From: Dyadobacter fanqingshengii
GTDB lineage: Bacteria; Bacteroidota; Bacteroidia; Cytophagales; Spirosomataceae
NCBI RefSeq assembly: GCF_023822005.2
Contig: NZ_CP098806.1
Span: forward strand, 1,116,001-1,180,000
Length of the DNA stretch: 64,000 nucleotides
Reading direction: 5' to 3'
This document shows, piece after piece, positions 26,484 through 35,206 of this stretch. Position 1 is the first letter of the stretch, and each line of letters starts with the position of its first letter. Position numbers and translations under genes: made by a program. The notes beneath the pieces were generated by a model. It made no database searches. It was not told where the DNA came from and saw only the letters and a list, made by a program, of their open reading frames with translations.

Positions 26484-29400
26484 TTAGAATGTAAGTTGGA
26501 GACCCATGGAAACGCTTCGACGATATGGATAAACCCGCCCGAAAGTAGCGCGATCGATGGTTGAATTGCGGAAATCCACTTCCGGGTCGATCGGGATATC
26601 GAGGTTGTCAAATTCGAACAGATTTTCTCCATTTACATAAATCCGCAGGTTCTGCATCTTGATTTTCTGGGTCAGTCGCGCTGGAAGCCGGTAACCAAAA
26701 TTCACACTCTTCATTCTCAGGTAAGACATATCCAGCAGATATTTGTCCTGGATCAGGAAATTCTGCGTGTTGTTGGATTGTCCGGTGTTTGTCGGGCGAG
26801 GATAAAAAGCATCCTGCCGTTCCGGCGTCCAATAGTCCATCTGATGCGCGTACATGGCATCATTAGGATTATTTCCAGGAATAAAAATAGACCCGGAAGC
26901 CCATAGATCGCGCTTGCCTACACCTTGCATAAACAGGTTCAGGTCAAAACCCTTCCAATCGGCGCCGAGGCGGATGCCGTATTGATAGCGCGGGGTTGAA
27001 TTTCCGATCACCTTTAAATCACCGTGATCGTCCAGGCTGCTGCTGCCGGTGAAAACTGTCCCGTCGCCATTCAGGTCTTTGTATTTAATGTCACCCGGAC
27101 CATAGAAGAATGTGCCCGCCTCGTGCTTGGTCTGATTAGGAATGCCGTCTTTCAGAATATAATGTCCGGCAGCGTCGGTGATCAGCGAGCCATCTGTGTT
27201 TTGCTGAAAATCGTCGTTTCTGAAAAAGCGATCGGTTTCGTAACCCCAGATCTCGCCCAGTATTTTGCCTTTATAATTCCCGTTGACAAGATTTCCGTCA
27301 AATTTGGTAATCTTCTCTTTGAAATCAGACAATGATAATCCCACGCTGAAATTAAAGCCGCTGGCCATACTTTGACGCCAGTCGAGTGCGATTTCCCAAC
27401 CCGTTGTTTGCATTTGACCATAATTCCGTCGGGGAGGCGTTGCCCCGAAGCTGCTCGGAAGCACAATTCCGCCCGTGATCATATCGCTGGTGGTGCGTTG
27501 ATACCAGTCGTAGGTAACGGCCAGCCGGTTGTTAAAAAGGCTTGCATCCAGCCCTAAATCCAGCGTGCTGATCTTCTCCCAGGTGAGGGAAGGCGGCACG
27601 AGCGAGGGCGTCGCCACGGTAACCATATTGCTCGTCCCGATCCACCAGTTGGAAGCGGAAGATGCCATAGTTGGACGGAATGTTGTGCTGCCCACATCCG
27701 TATTTCCCAGCGATCCCCATGATCCGCGAATTTTCAAGTTGTCGAGAACCGGTTTGCTGAATGACATAAATGGCTCGGCCGTAAGCACATATCCTGCTGA
27801 AACAGAAGGGAAAAACGCCCACTGGCTATTGTCGGGAAAGAAAGACGAGCCATCATAACGACCATTCACTTCAAATAAAAACTTGTCGTTGAATGTATAA
27901 TTGATCCGTCCGAAATAACCCTGCGTAGCCCAGTGACCTCTGAAACCATCCACATATTGATCGCCTGTGGCCAGTGGCAACTCTCCATGGGTTTGGTCCA
28001 GCAACCCGCGTCTTTCGGAGGATTGGCCCCATCTTTTAAACAAATCAAGGTCCATCCCCGCCAGGAATTTAAGCGAATGCTTCTCTACGTCTTTGGAATA
28101 AGTGGCAAATGCTTTGAAAGTGTGCATTTCATTCCAGTTGGAGTTGTATTTGACGCGGTCGTAAGTGGCAGCGGTGTAGGGTTCGTATTTCAAAGGCACA
28201 CCGTTCCATTGGTTCCAGGCCGTAACCGTTCCGCCGACTTCTCGGATGTGATCGTTGGTGTTGGAATAAGTGTAGTTGGCATCAATGGTAAAATCTTTCG
28301 CCAGCTTAAACTGACCACCAACCGTTGCCCGGATAAAATTGGAAGAATAATTGATCATATTGGCCTGCTGAACCTCAGTTACCACATTTCGGAAGGGCTT
28401 GCCTTCGTAAGTGCCATACGGGTAAACCGAATGCCAGCGATACAAATAGTAAAGTGGATCATAAGTGGTTCCGCCAAAAGAGAACGGACTTTCTGCTACG
28501 TTTTTGGAGAGTAACAGCTTGGCATTCAGGCTGAACCATTTGTTCAAATCAGAATTAATGCTGAATGTGCCGCTATAACGTTTGAAAAGATCTGTTTTTT
28601 CCTTCAAAACGCCTTCCTGGCCCATATAGCCCAGACTTACATTGTAGCTGGTTTTGTCATTTCCACCTGTAAAACCCAGATTATGATTGCTTTGCGGCGC
28701 CCATTTGCGCATATACATGTCGCCCGCGTCCCAGGGGCGATAGAAATAAAGCCGACCGTCCTTGATCTCAAAATCACGGCCCAGCACCATCTCATTACCT
28801 AGATCCTGGCCGCCATATTGCGTTTCCCAATCCCGGATTTTCTGAATGCTTTCGTCTGTGAAATACATTCCTACGGTTCCAAATGTGGTTGCCGATGGAT
28901 TGTTGCGTTTTGCAGCCAGCAATGCATATTCCGGTCCATCCGCCGCGGGAGCGAGTTTGGGCGTGTTCGTAGGCGTGCTTTGTGAAAAGTTTGCAGAGTA
29001 AGAGATTTGATTTCGTGTATTTTTCTTGCCTGATTTTGACGTGATTAAAATTACGCCCCAGGCTGCACGACTTCCGTAAATGGATGTCGAAGCGGCATCT
29101 TTGAGTACGGAAATGGATTGAATGTCGTCCGGATTAACGAGTAAAAGGCTCTGTATTTCTACATTATCCAACAAAATAAGCGGCTGAGCGCCATTGCCTG
29201 CATTCAGTGAACCCACCATTCCGCGAAGACGGATCTGCGGGCTGCTGCCCAGATCACCCGTGGTCGTCGTAATGGTCAACCCCGGAACTGCGCCTTGCAA
29301 TGCACGGCCCACGTCTGTTACAGGTCTGGATTGCATGGTTTTGTCCACATCCACCGTGCTGACCGCGCCCGTTAAGTTGGCTTTTTTCTGAGTTCCATAA

Positions 29401-30092
29401 CCGACCACAACCACTTCACTAAGGCTTTTTGTGTCTTCTTTTAATGCTATTGTCAGACTGGTATTATTTCCGACAGGCACTTCCCTGGTTTGAAAACCAA
29501 TGTAAGAGAAGATCAAGACATCTGATTCTGAGTCTACACGGATCTTGAAATTACCCTCCTCATCCGTTAGCGATCCTTCCGATGTACCCTTCACGAGCAC
29601 GCTTACGCCAGGCAGCGGACTGTTTTCTGAATCGGTAACCTGTCCTTTAACGAGAATGTCCTTTGTTATTTGAACCGAAGGCGCTTGCCCGGAAGTTAGG
29701 GGCCGGTTTGTGAGGGTTTCCAATGCTTCGGGCTGGTCCTTGGTTTTGTAGACCACAATGCTTTCTTCCGTTTCCCGGAAAGAGTAGGGGGTTTCTGCCA
29801 AAACCGATTCCAGCACTTCTTTGACGCTGGTTTCCTGGAAGTTACTGCTATGGACCTTTATTTTTCTGACTTCTTTATTATTGTAAGAAAAGTCAATCCG
29901 ACTTGCTTTACTGATCTTTTCAATGGCTTTTTCGAGCGAAACATCACTGAAACTGATCGTGACTTTTTTGCTCATGAGACGCTGGCTGTAACCATTTTCC
30001 GCCAGCAAAGTCCCCGCCGTAGTAACCAACACCCCAAACGCGATCAATCCGGCCCTCATGACTCTGATTAGTTTAGTAGTTCTTCTTTTCAT
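26484..30092 (-). CDS. SusC/RagA TonB-dependent transporter with N-terminal STN signalling domain
   Basis: At 1202 residues this is a long SusC-type receptor. After a signal peptide ending near AENGYSQ comes a secretin/TonB short N-terminal domain (residues about 40-115, VTISFSDVSLEKAIEKISKA), the part that signals to a FecR anti-sigma factor. A CarboxypepD_reg domain follows (VKGQVTDSENSPLPGVSVLV), then the plug with EVVVVGYGTQKKANLTGAVS and a 22-strand barrel ending FGRVYPYRRSVSMGLQLTF. It imports a ligand captured by the SusD protein encoded next. The sigma and FecR genes immediately upstream complete a trans-envelope switch, so I expect induction by its own substrate. Confidence 0.95.
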   Translation of the reverse strand: MKRRTTKLIRVMRAGLIAFGVLVTTAGTLLAENGYSQRLMSKKVTISFSDVSLEKAIEKISKASRIDFSYNNKEVRKIKVHSSNFQETSVKEVLESVLAETPYSFRETEESIVVYKTKDQPEALETLTNRPLTSGQAPSVQITKDILVKGQVTDSENSPLPGVSVLVKGTSEGSLTDEEGNFKIRVDSESDVLIFSYIGFQTREVPVGNNTSLTIALKEDTKSLSEVVVVGYGTQKKANLTGAVSTVDVDKTMQSRPVTDVGRALQGAVPGLTITTTTGDLGSSPQIRLRGMVGSLNAGNGAQPLILLDNVEIQSLLLVNPDDIQSISVLKDAASTSIYGSRAAWGVILITSKSGKKNTRNQISYSANFSQSTPTNTPKLAPAADGPEYALLAAKRNNPSATTFGTVGMYFTDESIQKIRDWETQYGGQDLGNEMVLGRDFEIKDGRLYFYRPWDAGDMYMRKWAPQSNHNLGFTGGNDKTSYNVSLGYMGQEGVLKEKTDLFKRYSGTFSINSDLNKWFSLNAKLLLSKNVAESPFSFGGTTYDPLYYLYRWHSVYPYGTYEGKPFRNVVTEVQQANMINYSSNFIRATVGGQFKLAKDFTIDANYTYSNTNDHIREVGGTVTAWNQWNGVPLKYEPYTAATYDRVKYNSNWNEMHTFKAFATYSKDVEKHSLKFLAGMDLDLFKRWGQSSERRGLLDQTHGELPLATGDQYVDGFRGHWATQGYFGRINYTFNDKFLFEVNGRYDGSSFFPDNSQWAFFPSVSAGYVLTAEPFMSFSKPVLDNLKIRGSWGSLGNTDVGSTTFRPTMASSASNWWIGTSNMVTVATPSLVPPSLTWEKISTLDLGLDASLFNNRLAVTYDWYQRTTSDMITGGIVLPSSFGATPPRRNYGQMQTTGWEIALDWRQSMASGFNFSVGLSLSDFKEKITKFDGNLVNGNYKGKILGEIWGYETDRFFRNDDFQQNTDGSLITDAAGHYILKDGIPNQTKHEAGTFFYGPGDIKYKDLNGDGTVFTGSSSLDDHGDLKVIGNSTPRYQYGIRLGADWKGFDLNLFMQGVGKRDLWASGSIFIPGNNPNDAMYAHQMDYWTPERQDAFYPRPTNTGQSNNTQNFLIQDKYLLDMSYLRMKSVNFGYRLPARLTQKIKMQNLRIYVNGENLFEFDNLDIPIDPEVDFRNSTIDRATFGRVYPYRRSVSMGLQLTF

Positions 30093-30184
30093 AAATTACC
30101 TAGGTTTAGTAAACACTTATTAAACACGGCAAAAGCCGGGGTGTAGATCCGTCAAAATCAGCCCCCCGGATTTGTATTTATTGT

Positions 30185-30210
30185 GCTGGGCCTGTTGGCG
30201 CAGGTCCAGC
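30185..30210. terminator. Hairpin between FecR and SusC genes, possible attenuator
   Basis: GCTGGGCCTG (30185-30194) pairs with CAGGTCCAGC (30201-30210) across a six-base loop, with one G-T wobble. No U-tract follows on the minus strand, so it is a weak terminator at best. It sits just after the FecR stop and could reduce readthrough or protect mRNA ends. Confidence 0.4.
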
Positions 30211-30217
30211 ATTTATG

Positions 30218-31105
30218 TTACTGACAGCCCTCTCCGCTTACGATCACCTCCTTCCCCTTTATTTCGTAGCGAATTCCCTGAATGTCACTGATAAGGTCCA
30301 TCACACTTTCGAGGCTCTGATGGGTACTAAACCGAATGCTGTTCTCGCATTCTTTAAATTTTTGCCTATCAAAGTGAATGCTCACCTGATAGGCATTTTC
30401 CACAGCTAATATCAAATCTTCAAAGCGCACTGACTTTAATATCACATTTCCCGATTTCCAGTCAACCGATTCGGTCGCTTCCACCAGCATTTCTCTTTCG
30501 TTTCCACTGTTTTTATCAAAAATCACTTCCTGGTCTTTTTCCAAAAGCGCAAGCGGCTCAGCACCCCTGGAAACGGCCACTTTTCCGCTCACAACCGTCA
30601 CAATTTCGTGGGATAATTCCTTGTAAGCCTTCACCCTGAATGAGGTCCCAAGCACCCGGGTGTCGAGGTGGGAACTGTGAACTGTGAAGGGGGCCGTTGT
30701 ATCGCGCTTAACCTGAAAAAAACCTTCTCCTTCTTCCAGAAAAACTTCCCGGGTTTCACCGAAATTGGCCGGATATCTCAAAACACTGGCTGCATTCAGC
30801 CACACATGCGAGCCGTCGGGCAGGGTGACTTCACGTGTTCCGCCAGCGGGAGCTGTAATGGTGATCATGTCCCCATAACTGGAATTGTGAATACTATATT
30901 GGTAAATTCCTGCTGCTGAGAGGATTATAAAGGCCAGTGAGGCTGCAATAGCATACCATTTACGCAAAAATAGGTTTCGGTTCTTGTCAAAATTTAAGGT
31001 TCGATCAATCCTAGCTTTAATGTTGTCGCCTTTCGGTTCGTGGTTATTTTCATTGTCCGAAGGTGGTTCCAGTCCCAAACTTTTATAGAGGTCGTTAATG
31101 TCCAT
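30218..31105 (-). CDS. FecR-family anti-sigma factor
   Basis: This 295-residue protein spans the inner membrane once. The cytoplasmic N-terminus, which binds the sigma factor, covers about residues 1-48. The membrane helix WYAIAASLAFIILSAAGIY lies at about 50-68. The periplasmic FecR domain opens with ITAPAGGTREVTLPDGSHVW and LNAASVLRYPANF, continues with GEGFFQVKRDTTAPFTV and LDTRVLGTSFRVKAY, and ends in a DUF4974-like C-terminal domain (VNDLI-like VMDLISDIQGIRYEIK) that contacts the STN domain. It lies between the ECF sigma gene (111 bases upstream) and the STN-bearing SusC gene, the standard order of such switches. Confidence 0.94.
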   Translation of the reverse strand: MDINDLYKSLGLEPPSDNENNHEPKGDNIKARIDRTLNFDKNRNLFLRKWYAIAASLAFIILSAAGIYQYSIHNSSYGDMITITAPAGGTREVTLPDGSHVWLNAASVLRYPANFGETREVFLEEGEGFFQVKRDTTAPFTVHSSHLDTRVLGTSFRVKAYKELSHEIVTVVSGKVAVSRGAEPLALLEKDQEVIFDKNSGNEREMLVEATESVDWKSGNVILKSVRFEDLILAVENAYQVSIHFDRQKFKECENSIRFSTHQSLESVMDLISDIQGIRYEIKGKEVIVSGEGCQ

Positions 31106-31216
31106 TGAGTGCGATTTTTTGTTGATCCTATAATAATGGATCCCAATTGGTGCTTACAATGACATGACGGATGGAAAGTGCAGTGGTACTATGCCTGCCG
31201 AAATTTTTTCAAATTT

Positions 31217-31762
31217 TTACAAATGCAATTCTTTCAGCCGGAGCCGCCGGATGGCGTTGCTGATCTGGTTTTTGACTGTTTGGGGAGATAAAGATAATTT
31301 TTGCGCGATTTCAATGGTAGACAAATGCTCGCGCCGGCTCAGCAAAAATATCGTTTTCATATCAGCCGGTAGATTTTCAACTTCCGCCATCAATTGCTTT
31401 TCAATATCATCGGACGCGACAGCATCGAAAAACTGGTTTTCATTCACTGGGGTTCGCTCCAAAATGTCTTGCTGCACGCGTAAACGAAACGCCTCTTTCC
31501 GGTTCTGATCAATAAGCCGGTTAATCAGCATGGTATGGAGATAGCCGATGAATGTGCTGTGAATCGTTATTTCCTGCCGCTTGTTCCAGATATCGACAAA
31601 AAGATCGTGAACGAGATCTTCCGCAAGGGAAGCATTATGCAGTTTTTTATAACCTATGTCATAAATAACCTTCCAATAGCGCACATACAGCTCGTTGAAG
31701 GCGTTTCTGTCATCCCCATCTTTCAAAAGATTCATTAAAGCTATGTCTGATAAATCGTTCAA
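31217..31762 (-). CDS. ECF RNA polymerase sigma factor (FecI-like)
   Basis: This 181-residue sigma-70 family protein has region 2 (FNELYVRYWKVIYDIGYKKL, then EDLVHDLFVDIWNKR) and region 4 (LPADMKTIFLLSRREHLSTI, then IAQKLSLSPQTVKNQISNAI). It belongs to the Bacteroidota FecI-like ECF group controlled by FecR. The start is a TTG at 31762; the ATG at 31735 (MNLLKDGDD) would shorten the N-terminus by nine residues and is a real alternative. It should direct transcription of the downstream SusC-SusD-phosphoesterase genes when FecR is triggered. I could not define its target promoter by eye. Confidence 0.93.
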   Translation of the reverse strand: MNDLSDIALMNLLKDGDDRNAFNELYVRYWKVIYDIGYKKLHNASLAEDLVHDLFVDIWNKRQEITIHSTFIGYLHTMLINRLIDQNRKEAFRLRVQQDILERTPVNENQFFDAVASDDIEKQLMAEVENLPADMKTIFLLSRREHLSTIEIAQKLSLSPQTVKNQISNAIRRLRLKELHL

Positions 31763-31845
31763 ATGGTATCGGCGGAAAATGACGAGATAGGCAGAAAGGA
31801 AAATCGAACTCTAACTTATGCAAACGGGGATAGAATTACAACCAC

Positions 31846-33735
31846 TTATTTCAATTTTCCGGGCCAGTCAGCCAGTGGCTTCGTGGCGGGAGCATCTGTT
31901 GATGTAGAAAAATAAGCATTGAAGCTTGCCTCGGAATTGGCAGGAATGGTCGTCTCGAAGCCAATGAACTGGGTATTGGGGTTAGGCGTATCGTAGTCGT
32001 GCGGCGGCTCGGTTGACCAGGTTTGAATGTTGATTTTGGCATTGGTATCAAAAATCAGGAACATTTTCTTGCCATTTTGGGATAGCTCAACCGTTTTTTC
32101 ATCTATAATTCGCGCATTTGCAGCCGTGAGCAAGTTCCAGCGCATAGTAACCGGTTTTTCCAAAGTGGCGATCTCGTCGCGCACAAGCACAAACTTTTCC
32201 TGGATGATGGAGATGCCGCGTTTCACCGATTTGACCTGATTTTCATAAACCTGAGAAAGATCGGAAATCGCAGCCAGCTGATCGCCCTGATCCGACCAGG
32301 TGTCTATTTGGGCATAACCTTTTGCGTTTTGAAGCTGGCTATTGAAGATTAATGTGCTGTGAGCGAAATTATTAAGTCTGAAAACCTGCCAGCGCTGTGA
32401 ATTTTGTGCTGCATTCCAGAGATCAACACCTTTTGCTTCGAGCGAGTTGTAATCCTGCATGCCAAAATCCATCGCCCAGCGCTCGCCCTGCGCGTCGAGA
32501 ACAAAAGATCCAACATCCATATGAGCGTGGTTTACAGCCGGTGAGCCAGCTTTGAAGCCTACGAAAATCGCATTCTGGTCTGTCCATGAGGTGCGCATCA
32601 TGGCAACCGGCGACGGACCCTGGCCAACCCAAACCTTTTTTGTCGGCGGCTTAATTGCATCCAGATCCGTTTTGACGCCCCACACAAGCAACGCGGGAAT
32701 GATGCGGTTGCGCAGAAATTCATCGGAGGTTCCTGCCAGCAGTTTTTTCTGGCTCCATAATAAGGAAGGTTTTTTGTTTTTTTCGGCAAACCAGAACAAT
32801 GTTGGGTTGAGCCCTTCCCGCAATCCGCTATCGCCCCAGTTGTGCGCCATCCCGGTTGGCCCGATGAGATTTTCGAGAAATCCGGCCGTTTTCAGGAATC
32901 CCGGACTTTGGGATAAACCAAAATCAGTTCCTAATGCTTTTTGCATTGCACTGATCAGCAGCACATTGAAACTCGTTCCGTAACCCCAGTAACTAAATCC
33001 CTCCGGATAAGCGCCGTCCGGTTTATATGATTTGATCATGGCACGCGGGACGGATTCCACGGCCCGTTTAATGATCTGATTGGCCAAAGCAGGCTCGTCC
33101 TCGGCAATGGCCAGGGCACCAAATGAAATTCCGGCGTTACAAACCTGGTTCCAGTTATGCTCAGCCGTAACGAAATAATTGTATTTGCTATCCAGCGAAG
33201 GTTCGATGCCTTTTTTCAGGATCGCGTCTTTAATGATCTTTCTACTTTCAGCCGATAACTGATCAAAAAGCCAGTCATAACCGATTGCAACGGCCATGGT
33301 CATTTCGGCGACGTCAAGGAAATGAGTTGGATTCCAGTCCTCGAAAGCGGCCACGGCCAGCAATTCTTTTTCTGCCCGTTTCAGATATTTGTCCTCTTTG
33401 GTGGTCCGGTATGCATAGGAAAGCATGAAAACGCGGCGCAAACATTCCCTAGATTTGTCCAGCAAGCGTCGCCCGATTTTGATCCGTTCCACGGGAGGCA
33501 GGCCCAACAACTTATCGCATTCTCCCAGGATTTGGGCATGCACATTGCCCCATTCCGCGTGTTTTTTTATTTGGTTTACCAAAATCTGCTCTTCCCCTTT
33601 CAGCAAAAGCAAGCGAGGATGTGCTTTCCTGATCGACTGGATAGCATTCGTTGCCTGCTGCGCGTGAGGCGCGCTTTGCTGAGCGAATCCAGAAACAGCG
33701 GCAAGGAGAAACAAACAGGCGAAGATCTTTTTCAT
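31846..33735 (-). CDS. Heparinase II/III-like polysaccharide lyase family protein
   Basis: This 629-residue exported protein (signal peptide to about SGFAQQ) has the two-domain layout of heparinase II/III-like lyases. An alpha/alpha toroid comes first (HPRLLLLKGEEQ, FLDVAEMTMAVAIGYDWLFD, AEHNWNQVCNAGISFGALAI, YPEGFSYWGYGTSFNVLL), and a beta-sandwich follows with NHAHMDVGSFVLDAQGERW and AMDFGMQDYNSLE. Such enzymes cleave uronic-acid polysaccharides by beta-elimination; the family also contains DUF4962-type members of unclear activity. It is likely periplasmic. It lies 83 bases upstream of the ECF sigma gene in the same direction, so it may belong to the same utilisation locus. The substrate is not readable from the sequence. 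Confidence 0.82.
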   Translation of the reverse strand: MKKIFACLFLLAAVSGFAQQSAPHAQQATNAIQSIRKAHPRLLLLKGEEQILVNQIKKHAEWGNVHAQILGECDKLLGLPPVERIKIGRRLLDKSRECLRRVFMLSYAYRTTKEDKYLKRAEKELLAVAAFEDWNPTHFLDVAEMTMAVAIGYDWLFDQLSAESRKIIKDAILKKGIEPSLDSKYNYFVTAEHNWNQVCNAGISFGALAIAEDEPALANQIIKRAVESVPRAMIKSYKPDGAYPEGFSYWGYGTSFNVLLISAMQKALGTDFGLSQSPGFLKTAGFLENLIGPTGMAHNWGDSGLREGLNPTLFWFAEKNKKPSLLWSQKKLLAGTSDEFLRNRIIPALLVWGVKTDLDAIKPPTKKVWVGQGPSPVAMMRTSWTDQNAIFVGFKAGSPAVNHAHMDVGSFVLDAQGERWAMDFGMQDYNSLEAKGVDLWNAAQNSQRWQVFRLNNFAHSTLIFNSQLQNAKGYAQIDTWSDQGDQLAAISDLSQVYENQVKSVKRGISIIQEKFVLVRDEIATLEKPVTMRWNLLTAANARIIDEKTVELSQNGKKMFLIFDTNAKINIQTWSTEPPHDYDTPNPNTQFIGFETTIPANSEASFNAYFSTSTDAPATKPLADWPGKLK

Positions 33736-33775
33736 AACAACAAAAGCGATAGACCCTGCCGATCATACCCAACAA

Positions 33776-33970
33776 TTACCTTATTCGTTGCTTAACCTGC
33801 TTTTTACGCCAGGGAATAAATCTGATCATGATCAGTACGGGAATTCCCAATGTCAGCCATGAAAGGACGTCCCAGAGATCATCCCCGGTTAATGCTGATA
33901 ACAATCCGATCATTGAAAACAGGCCTATAATGAGCGGTGCCCGCCAAACTTTCCAAAAAGTGCTTTCCAT
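33776..33970 (-). CDS. Small two-helix membrane protein
   Basis: This 64-residue protein has two predicted membrane helices, WRAPLIIGLFSMIGLLSAL and LSWLTLGIPVLIMIRF, joined by a short acidic turn TGDDLWD, and a basic end WRKKQVKQRIR. Small proteins of this type accompany PepSY-domain membrane genes in Bacteroidota iron-uptake loci. The gene starts 30 bases after the PepSY gene and is the last member of that operon. I infer a helper role in the inner membrane; no enzymatic function is suggested. Confidence 0.72.
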   Translation of the reverse strand: MESTFWKVWRAPLIIGLFSMIGLLSALTGDDLWDVLSWLTLGIPVLIMIRFIPWRKKQVKQRIR

Positions 33971-34000
33971 AATGTCTGAGATTGAATGGATCTGGTTGTT

Positions 34001-35173
34001 TTAGTTTTCTTTTTCAGCCAGAACGGTCAGACTTTCGAAATCCCGTTTGTTCAGCCGGTTAAGATGTGCCTTATTGGCTTTGTTTCTGGCAAACCATAAA
34101 TACAAACCGCTGCCAAGAATGACGATGGTGGCGATATCAAAAAGCGCCCAGATAATCTTCAATGGCAATCCGCCATAATCTCCGAAGTGAAGCGGCTGGG
34201 AAACAAAAAGTGTGTTTACATACCAGGGCATGTCGCGCATGTCAGTGAGGCTGCCGGTTTTGGCGTCCACGAGTGCGGGCTTAATGATGCGTTTGGTCAA
34301 CGGCGTATTTCCCTTCATAAATACGGCATAATGGTGTTTGCTGGTGAAAGGCGTGCCCGGGTAGGCGACAAGCGAGGGCTCCATTTCGGGCGCTGCCTTT
34401 TCGGCAACGGCCATAGCGCCATCCAGTGAGCTGAGTTTTCCAGTCAGTGGCTGCGCATTTTTGTAAGGCGCAGTCATTTCCGAAAGCTGCCCCACTTGCC
34501 ATAAGCCCAGCACAACTTCCGACATTGTATTAATGACGCCTGTAAGTCCCACAACCGTCCCCCAAACGATGGTGACAACGCCAAGCAGGTTATGAAGATC
34601 GAGCCATTTCAGTCTTGTGGATTTTTCGGTGCGCACCATTCCGAAGTTGAAACGCTTCATAATAGGACTGTAAAGCATCATTCCTGAAATAATCGCGGCC
34701 ACAAAAAGCAGCCCCATAAGCCCAAGAAATAATTTTCCGCCAATTCCCATGAACATATCAATGTGCATTTGCAGCATGATGTACATGAAACCTTCCTGCA
34801 AGTTAGGCGCTTCCAGAACTTCGGCAGTGCGGTCATCCACTATCACGGTCGTAAAATTGTCCGGTGCCGCATTGATGGAATCCGACAAACTGAAAGTCGT
34901 TGTATTAGGCTCATGCTCATCCCAATAAATGTAGCGGACCACTTTTTTGGGAAATGCAGCCAATGCAGCCGTTTCCAACTTGTCCAGGCCCGCAGCCTTT
35001 GTGCCTGCGGGAAGTTCTTTGGCGAGTTTGGGTTTTCCTTCGAGCTCTTCAATCTCCTCATGAAAGATCAGCGGAAGCCCTGTGAGGCACAGCATTAATA
35101 GAAAAAGCGTACAGATGAGGCTGGTCCATTTGTGGATTTGGAACCAGGTTTTTACAGATTTTACGGAGCTCAT
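34001..35173 (-). CDS. PepSY-associated transmembrane protein
   Basis: This 390-residue inner-membrane protein has four main hydrophobic segments (around residues 15-37, 140-165, 195-215 and 340-360) and PepSY domains in the loops. Marker sequences are KTWFQIHKWTSLICTLFLLM, the helix pair with MFMGIGGKLFLGLMGLLFVA and WLDLHNLLGVVTIVWGTVVG, and LPLKIIWALFDIATIVILGS. Its histidines in HKW and DLHN suggest haem or metal handling; relatives act as siderophore-iron reductases. It lies in an operon after a TonB receptor and a DUF4374 lipoprotein (33-base gap), which supports a role in ferric-siderophore use. Confidence 0.88.
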   Translation of the reverse strand: MSSVKSVKTWFQIHKWTSLICTLFLLMLCLTGLPLIFHEEIEELEGKPKLAKELPAGTKAAGLDKLETAALAAFPKKVVRYIYWDEHEPNTTTFSLSDSINAAPDNFTTVIVDDRTAEVLEAPNLQEGFMYIMLQMHIDMFMGIGGKLFLGLMGLLFVAAIISGMMLYSPIMKRFNFGMVRTEKSTRLKWLDLHNLLGVVTIVWGTVVGLTGVINTMSEVVLGLWQVGQLSEMTAPYKNAQPLTGKLSSLDGAMAVAEKAAPEMEPSLVAYPGTPFTSKHHYAVFMKGNTPLTKRIIKPALVDAKTGSLTDMRDMPWYVNTLFVSQPLHFGDYGGLPLKIIWALFDIATIVILGSGLYLWFARNKANKAHLNRLNKRDFESLTVLAEKEN

Positions 35174-35206
35174 GATTTGATAGGTTTAACCCGTTTGAAA
35201 TGCTTG

